64,000 nt of DNA, taken from contig NZ_NKHL01000121.1 of assembly GCF_002934685.1 (NCBI RefSeq), forward strand, positions 382,461 to 446,460, read 5' to 3'. Position 1 is the first letter of the stretch. Each line of letters starts with the position of its first letter. The stretch is from Pseudomonas bohemica. GTDB lineage: Bacteria; Pseudomonadota; Gammaproteobacteria; Pseudomonadales; Pseudomonadaceae. The translations under genes and the position numbers were made by a program. Below are positions 18,801-27,697 of this stretch, piece after piece. The notes below the pieces were generated by a model that was not told where the DNA came from, ran no database searches, and worked only from the letters and a program-made list of their open reading frames with translations.

Positions 18801-20728
18801 AGCAGGACAGCATCAGCGTGATCGGCGTCGGTGACATGGCAGGTGACGTATTCGGCAACGGCCTGTTGATGTCCGACAAGCTGCAACTGGTGGCGGCGTT
18901 CAACCACCTGCACATCTTCATCGACCCGAATCCGGATCCGGCCAGCAGCTTCGCCGAGCGTCAGCGTCTGTTCGACCTGCCGCGTTCGGCCTGGACCGAC
19001 TACGACACCAGCATCATGTCCGAAGGCGGCGGCATCTTCCCGCGCAGCTTGAAGAGCATCACCATCACGCCACAGATGAAAGCGCGCTTCGACATCAGCG
19101 CCGACAAACTGACCCCGACCGAACTCATGCACGCGCTGCTCAAGGCGCCGGTTGATCTGTTGTGGAATGGCGGTATCGGCACCTACGTCAAGGCCAGCTC
19201 CGAAAGCCACGCCGACGTCGGTGACAAGGCCAACGACGCCCTGCGCGTGAATGGCGATCAGTTGCGTTGCAAGGTGGTGGGCGAGGGCGGCAACCTCGGC
19301 ATGACGCAGCTCGGTCGCGTCGAATTCGGTCTGCTGGGTGGCGCGACCAACACCGACTTCATCGACAACGCCGGTGGCGTCGACTGCTCCGACCACGAAG
19401 TGAACATCAAGATCCTGCTCAATGAAGTGGTGCAGGCCGGCGACATGACCGAGAAGCAGCGCAACCTGCTGCTCGAAAGCATGACCGACGAAGTGGGCAA
19501 CCTGGTACTTGGCAACAACTACAAGCAAACCCAGGCGCTGTCGCTGGCGGCCCGTCGTGCGTACGAACGCATTGCCGAATACAAGCGTCTGATGAGCGAC
19601 CTGGAATCCCGTGGCAAGCTGGACCGCGCCATTGAATTCCTCCCGGCCGAAGATCAACTGGCCGAGCGTATCTCCGAGAAGCAAGGCCTGACCCGCGCTG
19701 AACTGTCGGTGCTGATCTCCTACAGCAAGATCGACCTCAAGGAAGCGCTGCTTGAATCCCGCGTGCCGGACGACGATTACCTGGCGCGCGACATGGAAAC
19801 CGCATTCCCGCCTTCGCTGGGTGCGAAGTTCTCGGAATCGATGCGTCGTCACCGTTTGAAGCGCGAAATCGTCAGCACTCAGATTGCCAACGATCTGGTG
19901 AACCACATGGGCATTACCTTCGTGCAGCGCCTCAAGGAGTCGACTGGCATGAGTGCGGCCAACGTGGCGGGTGCGTACGTGATCGTGCGTGACATCTTCC
20001 ACCTGCCGCACTGGTTCCGTCAGATCGAGGCGCTGGACTACAAGGTTCCGGCCGAAATCCAGCTCGCGCTGATGGATGAACTGATGCGTCTGGGCCGTCG
20101 TGCGACCCGCTGGTTCCTGCGCAGCCGTCGCAACGAACTGGACGCGGCACGTGACGTCGCGCACTTCGGTCCACACATTGCGGCGCTGGGTCTGAAACTG
20201 GACGAGTTGCTGGAGGGCCCGACCCGTGAGGTCTGGCAGGCGCGTTATCAGGAGTATGTCGAAGCGGGCGTCCCTGAGTTGCTGGCGCGGATGGTTGCGG
20301 GTACCACGCACTTGTACACGCTGCTGCCGATCATCGAAGCGTCTGACGTTACCGGTCAGAATGCGGCGGATGTGGCGAAGGTGTATTTCGCAGTGGGTAG
20401 CTCGTTGGATGTCACCTGGTATCTGCAGCAGATCAGTGCGCTGCCGGTTGAGAACAACTGGCAGGCCCTGGCCCGTGAGGCGTTCCGTGATGATATCGAC
20501 TGGCAGCAACGGGCGATCACTGTTTCTGTATTGCAGATGGCCAATGGGCCTGCGGATGTCGAGGAGCGGTTGAACCTGTGGCTGGAGCAGCATCTGCCGA
20601 TGGTTGAGCGCTGGCGCGCGATGTTGGTGGAGCTGCGTGCGGCGAGTGGTAATGATTATGCGATGTATGCCGTTGCCAACCGTGAGCTGCTGGATCTGGC
20701 CATGAGCGGGCAGACTGCTGTGGTTTGA
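15872..20728 (+). CDS. gdhB: NAD-specific glutamate dehydrogenase, large type
   Basis: 1618 residues, the about 180-kDa class (GDH-180) known as GdhB in P. aeruginosa. It oxidatively deaminates glutamate to 2-oxoglutarate and ammonium with NAD+, feeding the TCA cycle during growth on arginine or glutamate. A long N-terminal regulatory region with ACT-like segments precedes the catalytic domain. That domain carries PVGAKGGF near residues 846-853 with the conserved lysine, and dinucleotide-binding sequence further on (GVGDMAGDVFGNG). The ATG at 15872 has an upstream GCGGAG; in-frame starts further upstream would add low-complexity sequence. It is monocistronic and ends at a good terminator. Confidence 0.95.
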   Translation: MAFFTAASKSDFQHQLRAALAQHISEQALPQVALFADQFFGIISLDELTQRRLSDLAGCTLSAWRLLERFEHSAPQVRVYNPDYERHGWQSTHTAVEVLHHDLPFLVDSVRTELNRRGYSIHTLQTTVLSVRRDEKGQLVELLPKGASDEGVLQESLMYLEIDRCANAAELNVLARELEQVLGEVRVAVEDFEPMKAKLHELLAGVDAVEYDVDPDEKAEVKVFLEWLVDNHFTFLGYEEFTVDAGADGGQLNYDQSSFLGLTKLLRAGLSAEDLHIEGYAVNYLQEPTLLSFAKAAHPSRVHRPAYPDYVSIRQIDASGKVIKESRFMGLYTSSVYGESVRAIPYIRRKVAEVERRSGFDAKAHLGKELAQVVEVLPRDDLFQTPVDELFTTVMSIVQIQERNKIRVFLRKDPYGRFCYCLAYVPRDVYSTEVRQKIQQVLMERLKASDCEFWTFFSESVLARVQLILRVDPKVNLDIDPQQLENEVIQACRSWKDDYASLVVESFGEAQGTNVLADFPKGFPAGYRERFAAHSAVVDMQHVLSLSEANPLVMSFYQPLSGDKAQLHCKLYHADTPLALSDVLPILENLGLRVLGEFPYRLRHTNGREFWIHDFAFTYGEGLKLDLQQLNDTLQDAFVHIVRGEAENDAFNRLVLTAGLPWRDVALLRAYARYLKQIRLGFDLGYIASTLNNHADIARELTRLFKTRFYLARKLSGGDLDDMQQRLEQAILSALDEVQVLNEDRILRRYLDLIKATMRTNFYQTDANGQSKSYFSFKFNPRLIPELPKPVPKFEIFVYSPRVEGVHLRFGNVARGGLRWSDREEDFRTEVLGLVKAQQVKNSVIVPVGAKGGFLPRRLPTTGTRDEIQAEAIACYRIFISGLLDITDNLKEGALVPPANVVRHDDDDPYLVVAADKGTATFSDIANGIAIDYGFWLGDAFASGGSAGYDHKKMGITAKGAWVGVQRHFRERGINVQQDSISVIGVGDMAGDVFGNGLLMSDKLQLVAAFNHLHIFIDPNPDPASSFAERQRLFDLPRSAWTDYDTSIMSEGGGIFPRSLKSITITPQMKARFDISADKLTPTELMHALLKAPVDLLWNGGIGTYVKASSESHADVGDKANDALRVNGDQLRCKVVGEGGNLGMTQLGRVEFGLLGGATNTDFIDNAGGVDCSDHEVNIKILLNEVVQAGDMTEKQRNLLLESMTDEVGNLVLGNNYKQTQALSLAARRAYERIAEYKRLMSDLESRGKLDRAIEFLPAEDQLAERISEKQGLTRAELSVLISYSKIDLKEALLESRVPDDDYLARDMETAFPPSLGAKFSESMRRHRLKREIVSTQIANDLVNHMGITFVQRLKESTGMSAANVAGAYVIVRDIFHLPHWFRQIEALDYKVPAEIQLALMDELMRLGRRATRWFLRSRRNELDAARDVAHFGPHIAALGLKLDELLEGPTREVWQARYQEYVEAGVPELLARMVAGTTHLYTLLPIIEASDVTGQNAADVAKVYFAVGSSLDVTWYLQQISALPVENNWQALAREAFRDDIDWQQRAITVSVLQMANGPADVEERLNLWLEQHLPMVERWRAMLVELRAASGNDYAMYAVANRELLDLAMSGQTAVV

Positions 20729-20753
20729 TGAGTTTGACTGAGCGGTAAAGAAG

Positions 20754-20786
20754 AAGCCCTGCGTCGAGAGATGCGGGGCTTTTTTA
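20754..20786 (+). terminator. gdhB intrinsic terminator
   Basis: AAGCCCTGC and GCGGGGCTT pair (one G-U) around a 9-base loop and are followed by a run of T, 26 bases after the gdhB stop. Confidence 0.85.
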
Positions 20787-20829
20787 TGGGTGTTGGGGGC
20801 GCTGGGTTTTGTGTGTATATCCCGTATCT

Positions 20830-20900
20830 GGGGTGCCGCTTATTCACCGTTCCGCCCTTACGGCGGGTCACTTTTCTTTCGGGAAAAGTAACCAAAACCA
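20830..20900. repeat. copy A of a dispersed Pseudomonas element
   Basis: The 20-mer TCCGCCCTTACGGCGGGTCA (20851-20870) contains a CCGCC/GGCGG hairpin. It is followed by GAAAAGTAACC-AAAA. The same pair of blocks occurs at 56738-56800. Such sequences are widely repeated in Pseudomonas intergenic regions. Confidence 0.65.
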
Positions 20901-21190
20901 TTTGCTCCTGGCTTGGCTCCTCCTTCGTCGGAGTACCCTCACTCCGGCGACGCTCCGTGGGCCCGCCGCCTGCGTTCGGCCTGCACCCAAGTCGCTGGCG
21001 GTGTCTGGGCTATCGCGTGGGAAAAGCAGAGCAAGGTAAAGCAAAGCAAAGCAGAAGCGAAACACGTGGGCGCTTTGCGCTCTGGCTCATTGCCTCGCTC
21101 TGGGTGGGAAGGGCAGATGGGGCGCTCTGTGTCCGTTGACGTGAAGCGTCAATCGTTGCGCTACCAAGGATCCAAGGGCGTGGGTCATTG
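20901..21190. other. intergenic stretch without a gene
   Basis: No convincing coding frame is present between the repeat element and the acetyltransferase gene. The open frames here look like translations of repeat DNA. Confidence 0.5.
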
Positions 21191-21694
21191 TCATCGCAGC
21201 CGGGCCATGCCGATGGCGTCGACGTATACGCCGTCACGCACTGCGTAGTTGCGCAGGCGTCCTTCTGTTTCGAAGCCGAATTTGCGGTATAGACCCTGTG
21301 CGGCGTCATTGTCGGCGAACACGGTCAGCTCGACCCTGTGCAGGTTCATCCAGTTGTCCGCCACCTCAAGTACAGCCGCCATCAACCTTGATCCAACCCC
21401 TTTGCCTTGCCAATCCACCGCAACGCCCATGCCGATAGCGCCTACGTGGCGTTGTCGGATTCGCGAATACTGCTCCAGGCCAATGTTGCCGATCACTTTG
21501 TCATCGTGCAGGGCGACCAGTTTGACTGCCCGCTCATCACTCGTCGCCAGCCGCTTGCGCCAGACATCGATTGATTGATGGGGCATTTGCAGCACCTGAC
21601 GGCAGACCTCAGGGTCGTTATACAGTGCGGTGACGCCTTCGATATGAGCTTCGGTGAAGCGTTGGATGACAATCTGAGTAGAAGTGGGATTCAC
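21191..21694 (-). CDS. GNAT family N-acetyltransferase, YhhY-like
   Basis: 167 residues from a GTG at 21694, preceded by AGGAC at good spacing. The acetyl-CoA binding motif is visible as VDWQGKGVGSRLM (Q/RxxGxG/A). The C-terminal part (VELTVFADNDAAQGLYRKFGFE…GVYVDAIGMARL) strongly resembles E. coli YhhY/AaaT, an amino acid N-acetyltransferase. It probably acetylates a small amine or amino acid in the cytosol; the substrate is inferred only by resemblance. The gene stands alone, convergent with gdhB. Confidence 0.82.
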   Translation of the reverse strand: MNPTSTQIVIQRFTEAHIEGVTALYNDPEVCRQVLQMPHQSIDVWRKRLATSDERAVKLVALHDDKVIGNIGLEQYSRIRQRHVGAIGMGVAVDWQGKGVGSRLMAAVLEVADNWMNLHRVELTVFADNDAAQGLYRKFGFETEGRLRNYAVRDGVYVDAIGMARLR

Positions 21695-22065
21695 TGTATT
21701 CGTCCTTTGAAAACAGATGGCGTGCCAGTTTAAGCGGCAGTTCGTCGGCGTGGCTATCACCTGCAGAACAACAAGCATGGCGAATCCACCAGAGCGCGCG
21801 CTTTACTGGCGAACGGGGATGCCAGACAACTCATCCATGACTGACCCACCGCGTTCGCTGCCGTCGTAACCTCCAGCGTCCTCCACAGATACAACCGTGT
21901 ACCAGGGGGTTGCACACCCACACAACCCGCGTAGGAGTCCGGCTTGCAGCGGCAAAGATCTCACCGACGTTAGCGTCGCCAAGCTGTGTTACAGCCTTAC
22001 GCGATAGTCAAGACGCCGCCGAACGCGACGGAGTCGGGCCAAACCAATCGCCCCCCAAAAGCCCA
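21695..22065. other. intergenic region with REP remnants
   Basis: No gene is seen. Pieces resembling REPs are present near 21845-21895 (CGTTCGCTGCCGTCGTAACCTCC) and 21931-22040. A variant of the first recurs at 37463-37490 and 56907-56935 (GTCGTAACCTCC). Confidence 0.5.
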
Positions 22066-22095
22066 TAAAAAAACCCCACCGAAGTGGGGTTCTTT
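22066..22095 (-). terminator. acnB intrinsic terminator
   Basis: On the minus strand AACCCCAC-TTCG-GTGGGGTT forms a stable tetraloop hairpin followed by a T run. It begins about 20 bases after the acnB stop. Confidence 0.9.
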
Positions 22096-22113
22096 CAACG
22101 CAGTGTCTCGATC

Positions 22114-24714
22114 TTACGCTTGAACTACCGGAATATTGGCGTTCGCTGCGGACTCACGGAACTCGGCGATCTGGTCGAAGCTCAGGTACCGGTAAACATC
22201 GGCAGACATGCTGTCGATCTTGCCCGCGTACTCCATGTACTCCTCAACCGTCGGCAGACGACCCAGGATCGATGCCACGGACGCCAGCTCAGCCGAAGCC
22301 AGGTACACGTTCGCGCCATCACCCAGACGGTTCGGGAAGTTACGCGTCGAGGTCGACACCACGGTCGCGTTCGGCTCGACACGTGCCTGGTTACCCATGC
22401 ACAACGAGCAGCCCGGCATTTCCATGCGCGCGCCGGCCTTGCCGTAGATCCCGTAGTAGCCTTCCTCGGTCAGCTGGTGAGCGTCCATCTTGGTCGGCGG
22501 CGACAGCCACAGACGGGTTGGAAGCTGGCCCTTGACCTGATCCAGCAACTTGCCCGCAGCGCGGAAGTGACCGATGTTGGTCATGCACGAACCGATGAAC
22601 ACTTCGTCGATCTTCTCGCCAGCAACGCTGGACAGCAGACGGGCGTCGTCCGGGTCGTTCGGCGCGCAGAGCACAGGCTCCTTGACGTCGGCCAGGTCGA
22701 TCTCGATGACTTCAGCGTATTCGGCGTCGGCATCGGCTTCCAGCAGCTCGGGGTTGGCAACCCAGGCTTCCATCGCCTGAGCGCGGCGTTCCAGCGTACG
22801 TGCGTCGCCGTAGCCTTGCGCGATCATCCAGCGCAGCAGGGTGATGTTGGACTTCAGGTACTCGGCGATCGACTCTTTCGACAGCTTGATGGTGCAACCA
22901 GCGGCCGAACGTTCTGCCGAGGCGTCGGACAGTTCGAAAGCCTGTTCGACGGTCAGGGTTTCCAGACCTTCGATTTCCAGGATGCGACCGGAGAAGGCGT
23001 TTTTCTTGCCTTTCTTCTCGACCGTCAGCAGGCCTTTCTGGATCGCGTAGTAAGGAATGGCATGAACCAGGTCACGCAGGGTGACGCCCGGTTGCAGCTT
23101 GCCTTTGAAACGAACCAGGATCGACTCCGGCATGTCCAGCGGCATGACGCCGGTGGCTGCGGCGAACGCGACCAGACCGGAACCGGCCGGGAACGAGATA
23201 CCGATCGGGAAGCGGGTGTGCGAGTCGCCACCGGTACCGACGGTGTCCGGCAGCAGCATGCGGTTCAGCCAGCTGTGGATGATGCCGTCGCCCGGACGCA
23301 GCGAAACGCCGCCACGGGTCATGATGAAGTCAGGCAGGGTGTGGTGAGTCTTGACGTCGATCGGCTTTGGATAAGCAGCTGTGTGGCAGAAGGACTGCAT
23401 CACCAGATCGGCGGAGAAACCCAGGCAAGCCAGGTCTTTGAGTTCATCACGGGTCATTGGACCTGTGGTGTCCTGAGACCCTACGGTGGTCATCTTCGGT
23501 TCGCAGTAGGTGCCCGGACGGATACCGTCGGTGCCGCATGCCTTGCCGACCATTTTCTGGGCCAGGGTGAAACCCTTGGTGCTGGCAGCCGGTACTTCAG
23601 GCAGCTTGAACAGCGTCGAAGGTGGCAGACCCAGTTCAGCGCGTGCCTTGCTGGTCAGGCCACGGCCAACGATCAGCGGGATACGGCCGCCGGCGCGGAC
23701 TTCGTCCAACAGCACTGGGGTCTTCAGTTCAAAAGTGGTGATCACTTCGTCGCTGTCGTGCTTGGTGACTTTGCCTTCGTATGGGTAAACGTCGATCACG
23801 TCGCCCATGTTGATGTTCGACACATCGAATTCGATTGGCAGTGCGCCCGCGTCTTCCATGGTGTTGTAGAAGATCGGAGCGATCTTGCTGCCGAAGCAGA
23901 AGCCGCCAGCGCGCTTGTTCGGCACATAAGGAATGTCGTCGCCGAAGAACCACAGCACCGAGTTGGTTGCCGATTTACGCGAGGAACCGGTACCGACCAC
24001 GTCACCGACGTAGGCGATAGGGAAGCCCTGACCGCGCATTTCTTCGATCTGCTTCATCGGACCGATGGCGCCTTGTACATCAGGAACGATGCCGTCGCGG
24101 GCCATTTTCAGCATGGCCAGGGCGTGCAGCGGGATGTCAGGACGGGACCAGGCATCCGGCGCAGGCGACAGGTCGTCGGTGTTGGTTTCGCCGGTGACCT
24201 TGAAGACGCGCAGGCTGATCTTCTCGGCCAGGGTCGCACGCTTCTGGAACCACTCGCCATCGGCCCAGGACTGCAGCACGGCTTGAGCGTGTGCGTTGCC
24301 GCTCTTGGCTTTTTCAGCAACGTCGTGGAAGGCGTCGAACATCAGCAGGGTGTGCTTCAGTTGCTCTGCGGCGACCGGTGCCAGGTCGGCATCGTCCAGC
24401 AGATCAACCATGGTCACGATGTTGTAGCCGCCTTGCATGGTGCCGAGCAGTTCTACGGCGCGCTTCTTGTCCAGCAGAGGGGAAGAGATTTCGCCCTTGG
24501 CCAGAGCGGAAAGGAAAGCGGCTTTGACGTAGGCAGCTTCGTCAACTCCAGGTGGAACGCGATTGGTGATCAGATCAAGCAGGACAGCTTCTTCGCCAGC
24601 CGGTGGGTTCTTCAGCAGCTCGACCAGGCCTGCGGTTTGTTCGGCGTTAAGCGGCTGGGGCACGATACCCTGGGCGGCACGCTCTTCGATGTGTTTACGG
24701 TAGGCTTCAAGCAC
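22114..24714 (-). CDS. acnB: aconitate hydratase B (2-methylisocitrate dehydratase)
   Basis: 866 residues, matching AcnB length. It interconverts citrate and isocitrate via cis-aconitate in the TCA cycle. AcnB enzymes also act on 2-methylisocitrate in propionate use. An N-terminal HEAT-like helical domain (about 1-160) and a swivel domain precede the catalytic core. The iron-sulfur cysteines appear in GSCMTNIGHF and in GCSLCMGN near the C-terminus. This domain order distinguishes AcnB from AcnA. The gene is monocistronic with its own terminator, and its upstream spacer is strongly structured (24835-25096). Confidence 0.97.
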   Translation of the reverse strand: MLEAYRKHIEERAAQGIVPQPLNAEQTAGLVELLKNPPAGEEAVLLDLITNRVPPGVDEAAYVKAAFLSALAKGEISSPLLDKKRAVELLGTMQGGYNIVTMVDLLDDADLAPVAAEQLKHTLLMFDAFHDVAEKAKSGNAHAQAVLQSWADGEWFQKRATLAEKISLRVFKVTGETNTDDLSPAPDAWSRPDIPLHALAMLKMARDGIVPDVQGAIGPMKQIEEMRGQGFPIAYVGDVVGTGSSRKSATNSVLWFFGDDIPYVPNKRAGGFCFGSKIAPIFYNTMEDAGALPIEFDVSNINMGDVIDVYPYEGKVTKHDSDEVITTFELKTPVLLDEVRAGGRIPLIVGRGLTSKARAELGLPPSTLFKLPEVPAASTKGFTLAQKMVGKACGTDGIRPGTYCEPKMTTVGSQDTTGPMTRDELKDLACLGFSADLVMQSFCHTAAYPKPIDVKTHHTLPDFIMTRGGVSLRPGDGIIHSWLNRMLLPDTVGTGGDSHTRFPIGISFPAGSGLVAFAAATGVMPLDMPESILVRFKGKLQPGVTLRDLVHAIPYYAIQKGLLTVEKKGKKNAFSGRILEIEGLETLTVEQAFELSDASAERSAAGCTIKLSKESIAEYLKSNITLLRWMIAQGYGDARTLERRAQAMEAWVANPELLEADADAEYAEVIEIDLADVKEPVLCAPNDPDDARLLSSVAGEKIDEVFIGSCMTNIGHFRAAGKLLDQVKGQLPTRLWLSPPTKMDAHQLTEEGYYGIYGKAGARMEMPGCSLCMGNQARVEPNATVVSTSTRNFPNRLGDGANVYLASAELASVASILGRLPTVEEYMEYAGKIDSMSADVYRYLSFDQIAEFRESAANANIPVVQA

Positions 24715-24834
24715 AGTATTACCCTCATCAGTGGTCCCAAATGGGTGTCCGGGACGCTCATCCAGAAAAAGTCCGCAGCCGTGCGCTTTAAAAACTTTTT
24801 GGGTCTTTGGGCAGGCAGCTGACGATCTCCAACA

Positions 24835-25096
24835 GAAGCTGTTTTCAAAGTTTTACGCCTGCATGAGCGGTTTGGGAGGAGGGGACGCAGGGCGAACCTG
24901 CGTCAAACCGACTGCGGGGTAGGCTCGATACGATAAGTGGCTGCGTTCAGTCATGCTGCGTTGAAAACACCCGCACAATGCTCATTTAGGTTCCCTAAAC
25001 TCTGCTTGCTCGGGTGTTTTTGCCTTGCCTGACTTTCGCTCGCCGACTTCTCGTAGCAAGCCCTGACTGTGCTCGTGACGCTTTGAAAACAGCTTC
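24835..25096. repeat. 262-bp segment bounded by 16-bp perfect inverted repeats
   Basis: GAAGCTGTTTTCAAAG (24835-24850) and CTTTGAAAACAGCTTC (25081-25096) are exact complements 230 bp apart. Inside lies a second perfect pair, AAAACACCCG (24964-24973) and CGGGTGTTTT (25011-25020). Within that is TTTAGG-TTC-CCTAAA (24985-24999). The segment sits in the divergent spacer between acnB and the DUF1289 gene. It could be a small mobile element with terminal repeats or a structured leader RNA. Confidence 0.7.
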
Positions 25097-25243
25097 CAAC
25101 GGACATTGGCGCCTTAAAAGGCCCGGTGATTCTACGGCAAAAAAAAGGTAAAGGTAAGTTAGCCCCTACATCTTCAAGGGTGTACCCCGTTAGACAAAGG
25201 GCTAACATGCGGGCTTGTTTCGTCCGCTGCCGTGTTTCCCGCC

Positions 25244-25723
25244 ATGCCCAATCACATCATCAAGACGCCCTGCGTGGGCTTGTGTTCCACCGTTTACGGC
25301 GATCTCGTGTGCCGCGGTTGCAAGCGCTTCCACCATGAAGTGATTCACTGGAACGGCTACAACGAGGACGAGAAGCGCGCTGTCTGGTTGCGTCTTGAAC
25401 AGCTGCTGGTGCAGGTGATGACGGCAAAGGTCGAGGTATTCGATGCAGAGAAGCTGCGCCAACAGCTGGAACAACGCAAGATCCGTTTCGTGCCGCAGCA
25501 GTCGGAATATTGCTGGGCCTACCAGTTGATCGCGCGAGGCGCGCGGGTGATCAACAATCTGGAAGCGTACGGGATGGTGCTGCTCCCCGAATTCCGTGAC
25601 TGGGGCCTGCCAGAATTGCGCGATGCCATTGATCGGGAATTTTTCCTGTTGTCCGAAGCGCACTACGAGCGTTACATCGCGCCGGGTTTTCTGCAGGACG
25701 CCCTGCAGCCATCGCCACCCTGA
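25244..25723 (+). CDS. DUF1289 domain-containing protein
   Basis: 159 residues. The N-terminus has the DUF1289 cysteine pattern: TPCVGLCSTVYGDLVCRGC at about residues 7-25, likely a metal-binding site (CxxxC…CxxC), then the conserved W-N region. The C-terminal two thirds contain no recognised domain. The family is often next to housekeeping genes; its role is unknown. The ATG at 25244 is preferred to a GTG at 25232 because the family usually begins just before the first cysteine. Confidence 0.8.
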   Translation: MPNHIIKTPCVGLCSTVYGDLVCRGCKRFHHEVIHWNGYNEDEKRAVWLRLEQLLVQVMTAKVEVFDAEKLRQQLEQRKIRFVPQQSEYCWAYQLIARGARVINNLEAYGMVLLPEFRDWGLPELRDAIDREFFLLSEAHYERYIAPGFLQDALQPSPP

Positions 25724-25770
25724 TCAGGCGCCGGCGAGCGCCATCAGACTCTCGTTCAGCGAATGGCTTC

Positions 25771-26697
25771 TTAAAATGTTGTAGGAGACCTCGCTTCTGT
25801 CTCATTCAACGTTCCCTGACTTCGCGACCTGGCCAATTCTTCTTCCAGGTGCGCCAGTATTTCCTCGCTCTTGAGCACCAGCACATCGCTTTCCAGCGAA
25901 TCGAGCACCACTTCGGCAGTATTGCCGATCAATGCGCCAGAAATCCCGGTGCGGCCTACCGTGCCGATGATTGTCACCGCCGCCTGCAAATGATGGGCGG
26001 TGAACGGAATCAACACATCCGCCGCGCCTTCGGCGATATGCAGGTGCCCGTCATCGATGCTGAATGCGCGCTGAAACGCCTTGCACTGCTCGCGATATTT
26101 GCCCTCGGTGCTTGAAGACAATTGATAGACGGGGTCCGCCGCCGACAGCATCGGCGAAGGGTGCGCGGCGATGACATGCAGCTCGCCTTCGGCTATTTCG
26201 GCGATGTTGTATCCGTACTGAATGATGCTGTCGTGCAGGGCCGTGTGCTCGCTGTCCGGGTTGCCCACATCGACCGCTGCGAGAATCGCTCCGCCTTTCC
26301 ATGGCCGATGGGTCTTCACCATCAGCACCGGACAGGGACAGTAGCGCAACAGTTTCCAGTCCGCAGGCGTCAGCAGGGCTTTTTTCAGGGTGCTGTCGGG
26401 GAAGTGCTGTTTGATCACCAAGTCAGCGCCCAGAGCCTGTTGCGCTTTGACAATCGTCTGGTGGGTGGTCTCATGCCAGTCCTGTTCGGTTGTCACCTTG
26501 ATGTCCTTGGCCTCCAGCACGTGTCGAAGGTCGGTCAGCAACTCGCTGTGGTCGAGTTTCCTGTCGCACACCAGCAGGTGCAGGCTAGCCCCTATGGCGC
26601 GCGCGAGCAGGCAGGCGCGCGGCAGGGCGAGATTGGCCACCTTGTCGGTTTCGGCGCTGGGTTCGATGACCACCACAATCCTGCGAATCGATTGCAT
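25771..26697 (-). CDS. tandem universal stress protein, UspE-like
   Basis: 308 residues with two Usp domains (about 1-145 and 160-300). The second domain shows the ATP-loop pattern GTVGRTGISGALIGNTAE (G-2x-G-9x-G-S/N). Domain number and length match E. coli UspE. In Pseudomonas such proteins support survival under anoxia or energy stress. The ATG at 26697 has GGGAG 8 bases upstream; upstream in-frame ATGs would add non-Usp residues. No terminator is obvious in the 47 bp to the convergent DUF1289 gene. Confidence 0.88.
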   Translation of the reverse strand: MQSIRRIVVVIEPSAETDKVANLALPRACLLARAIGASLHLLVCDRKLDHSELLTDLRHVLEAKDIKVTTEQDWHETTHQTIVKAQQALGADLVIKQHFPDSTLKKALLTPADWKLLRYCPCPVLMVKTHRPWKGGAILAAVDVGNPDSEHTALHDSIIQYGYNIAEIAEGELHVIAAHPSPMLSAADPVYQLSSSTEGKYREQCKAFQRAFSIDDGHLHIAEGAADVLIPFTAHHLQAAVTIIGTVGRTGISGALIGNTAEVVLDSLESDVLVLKSEEILAHLEEELARSRSQGTLNETEARSPTTF

Positions 26698-26910
26698 GAG
26701 CTGATCTCCCTGGAGGACTTCATGACACGTTCGGCCTTGCACACATGGGGCGGTTGCCTCATTGAATATAGTTGCCCGGGGTAAAATGGCCGCAATGAAC
26801 TGCCTGCCGGGAAATGTCACGTTGATCGGGGTCATGGGTTTTACCGATCAAGAGGCTGGCTCTGCGCCCGGAGGCCCGTATAATGCTGCGCCTTGCCCAG
26901 CCAGCCATTC

Positions 26911-27525
26911 GTGAACCTCATGCAGATTTATCCGCAAATCGACGCCTTCCTGCTTTGCCCAACCCCGGATGCTTGGGTCCAGGCGGCCTTGCAGAACCTG
27001 GATATTCTGCTGATCGACCACGCGAACAATGAAAAGAAAGCCGCCGGGGCGGCGTTTCAATTTATGTTCCAGTACAACGACAAGTTCGACCTGCTGGCCA
27101 AGATGTCGCGTCTGGCCCGTGAAGAGCTGCGTCATTTCGAGCAGGTGATCGGCATCATCAAGAAGCGCAACATCCCGATGGCCAACATCAGTTCGGCGCG
27201 CTATGCCGGCTCGTTGCGCAAGCGGGTACGCAATCACAATCCCTATCGCCTGACCGATGCGCTGATCGTCGGCGCGATTGTCGAAGCCCGGTCGTGCGAG
27301 CGGTTTGCGGCGCTGGTTCCACATCTGGACCCCGACCTGTCGAAGTTCTACGCCAGCCTGCTCAAATCCGAGGCCCGGCATTTTCAGGATTACCTCAAGC
27401 TCGCCTTTCTCTATGGCGACGAAGCGGATGTCGCCGCCAAGATCGAAGAAATCCGTCTGGCCGAGCGCGAGCTGATCGAAAGCCCCGATGAAGATTTCCG
27501 GTTCCACAGTGGCGTGCCTGCCTAA
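26911..27525 (+). CDS. miaE: tRNA-(ms2io6A) hydroxylase MiaE
   Basis: 204 residues. A ferritin-like diiron oxygenase that hydroxylates 2-methylthio-N6-isopentenyladenosine at position 37 of tRNAs reading U-initial codons. Metal ligands are visible in EELRHFE (about residues 70-76) and EARSCERF, then EARHFQDYL. The start is uncertain: GTG at 26911 or ATG at 26920 give the same protein except three residues, and neither has a strong Shine-Dalgarno. Confidence 0.9.
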   Translation: MNLMQIYPQIDAFLLCPTPDAWVQAALQNLDILLIDHANNEKKAAGAAFQFMFQYNDKFDLLAKMSRLAREELRHFEQVIGIIKKRNIPMANISSARYAGSLRKRVRNHNPYRLTDALIVGAIVEARSCERFAALVPHLDPDLSKFYASLLKSEARHFQDYLKLAFLYGDEADVAAKIEEIRLAERELIESPDEDFRFHSGVPA

Positions 27526-27697
27526 AGAGCTGCTTGGCTGCTGCGCACCGTTGTAGCTGTCCGCCGGCGGTGGCCTTTTATACGACCCTCAGCTGGCAAG
27601 CCAGGCGGCTGCAGAGGGTTCATACATTCCGCTCGTTGGCTCATGCCTATCCGGCCAGCACACTCGCCTGATAGTCCGCATTGTAAATATTGTTTCA

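Noticed and set aside
17351..20593. Very long open frame antisense to gdhB
   Set aside because: High-GC codon bias keeps the opposite strand open; the translation has no family features, while the gdhB frame is unambiguous.
20850..21139. Apparent coding frames beyond gdhB
   Set aside because: They run through a dispersed repeat and have no ribosome site or recognisable protein features.
22084..24822. Long open frame antisense to acnB
   Set aside because: It is the mirror of a recognised gene; the same artefact occurs opposite lon and sbcC.
26820..26840. TTGAT-N4-GTCAT upstream of the universal stress protein gene as an Anr box
   Set aside because: The second half-site differs from ATCAA at two of five positions, so the match is too weak.
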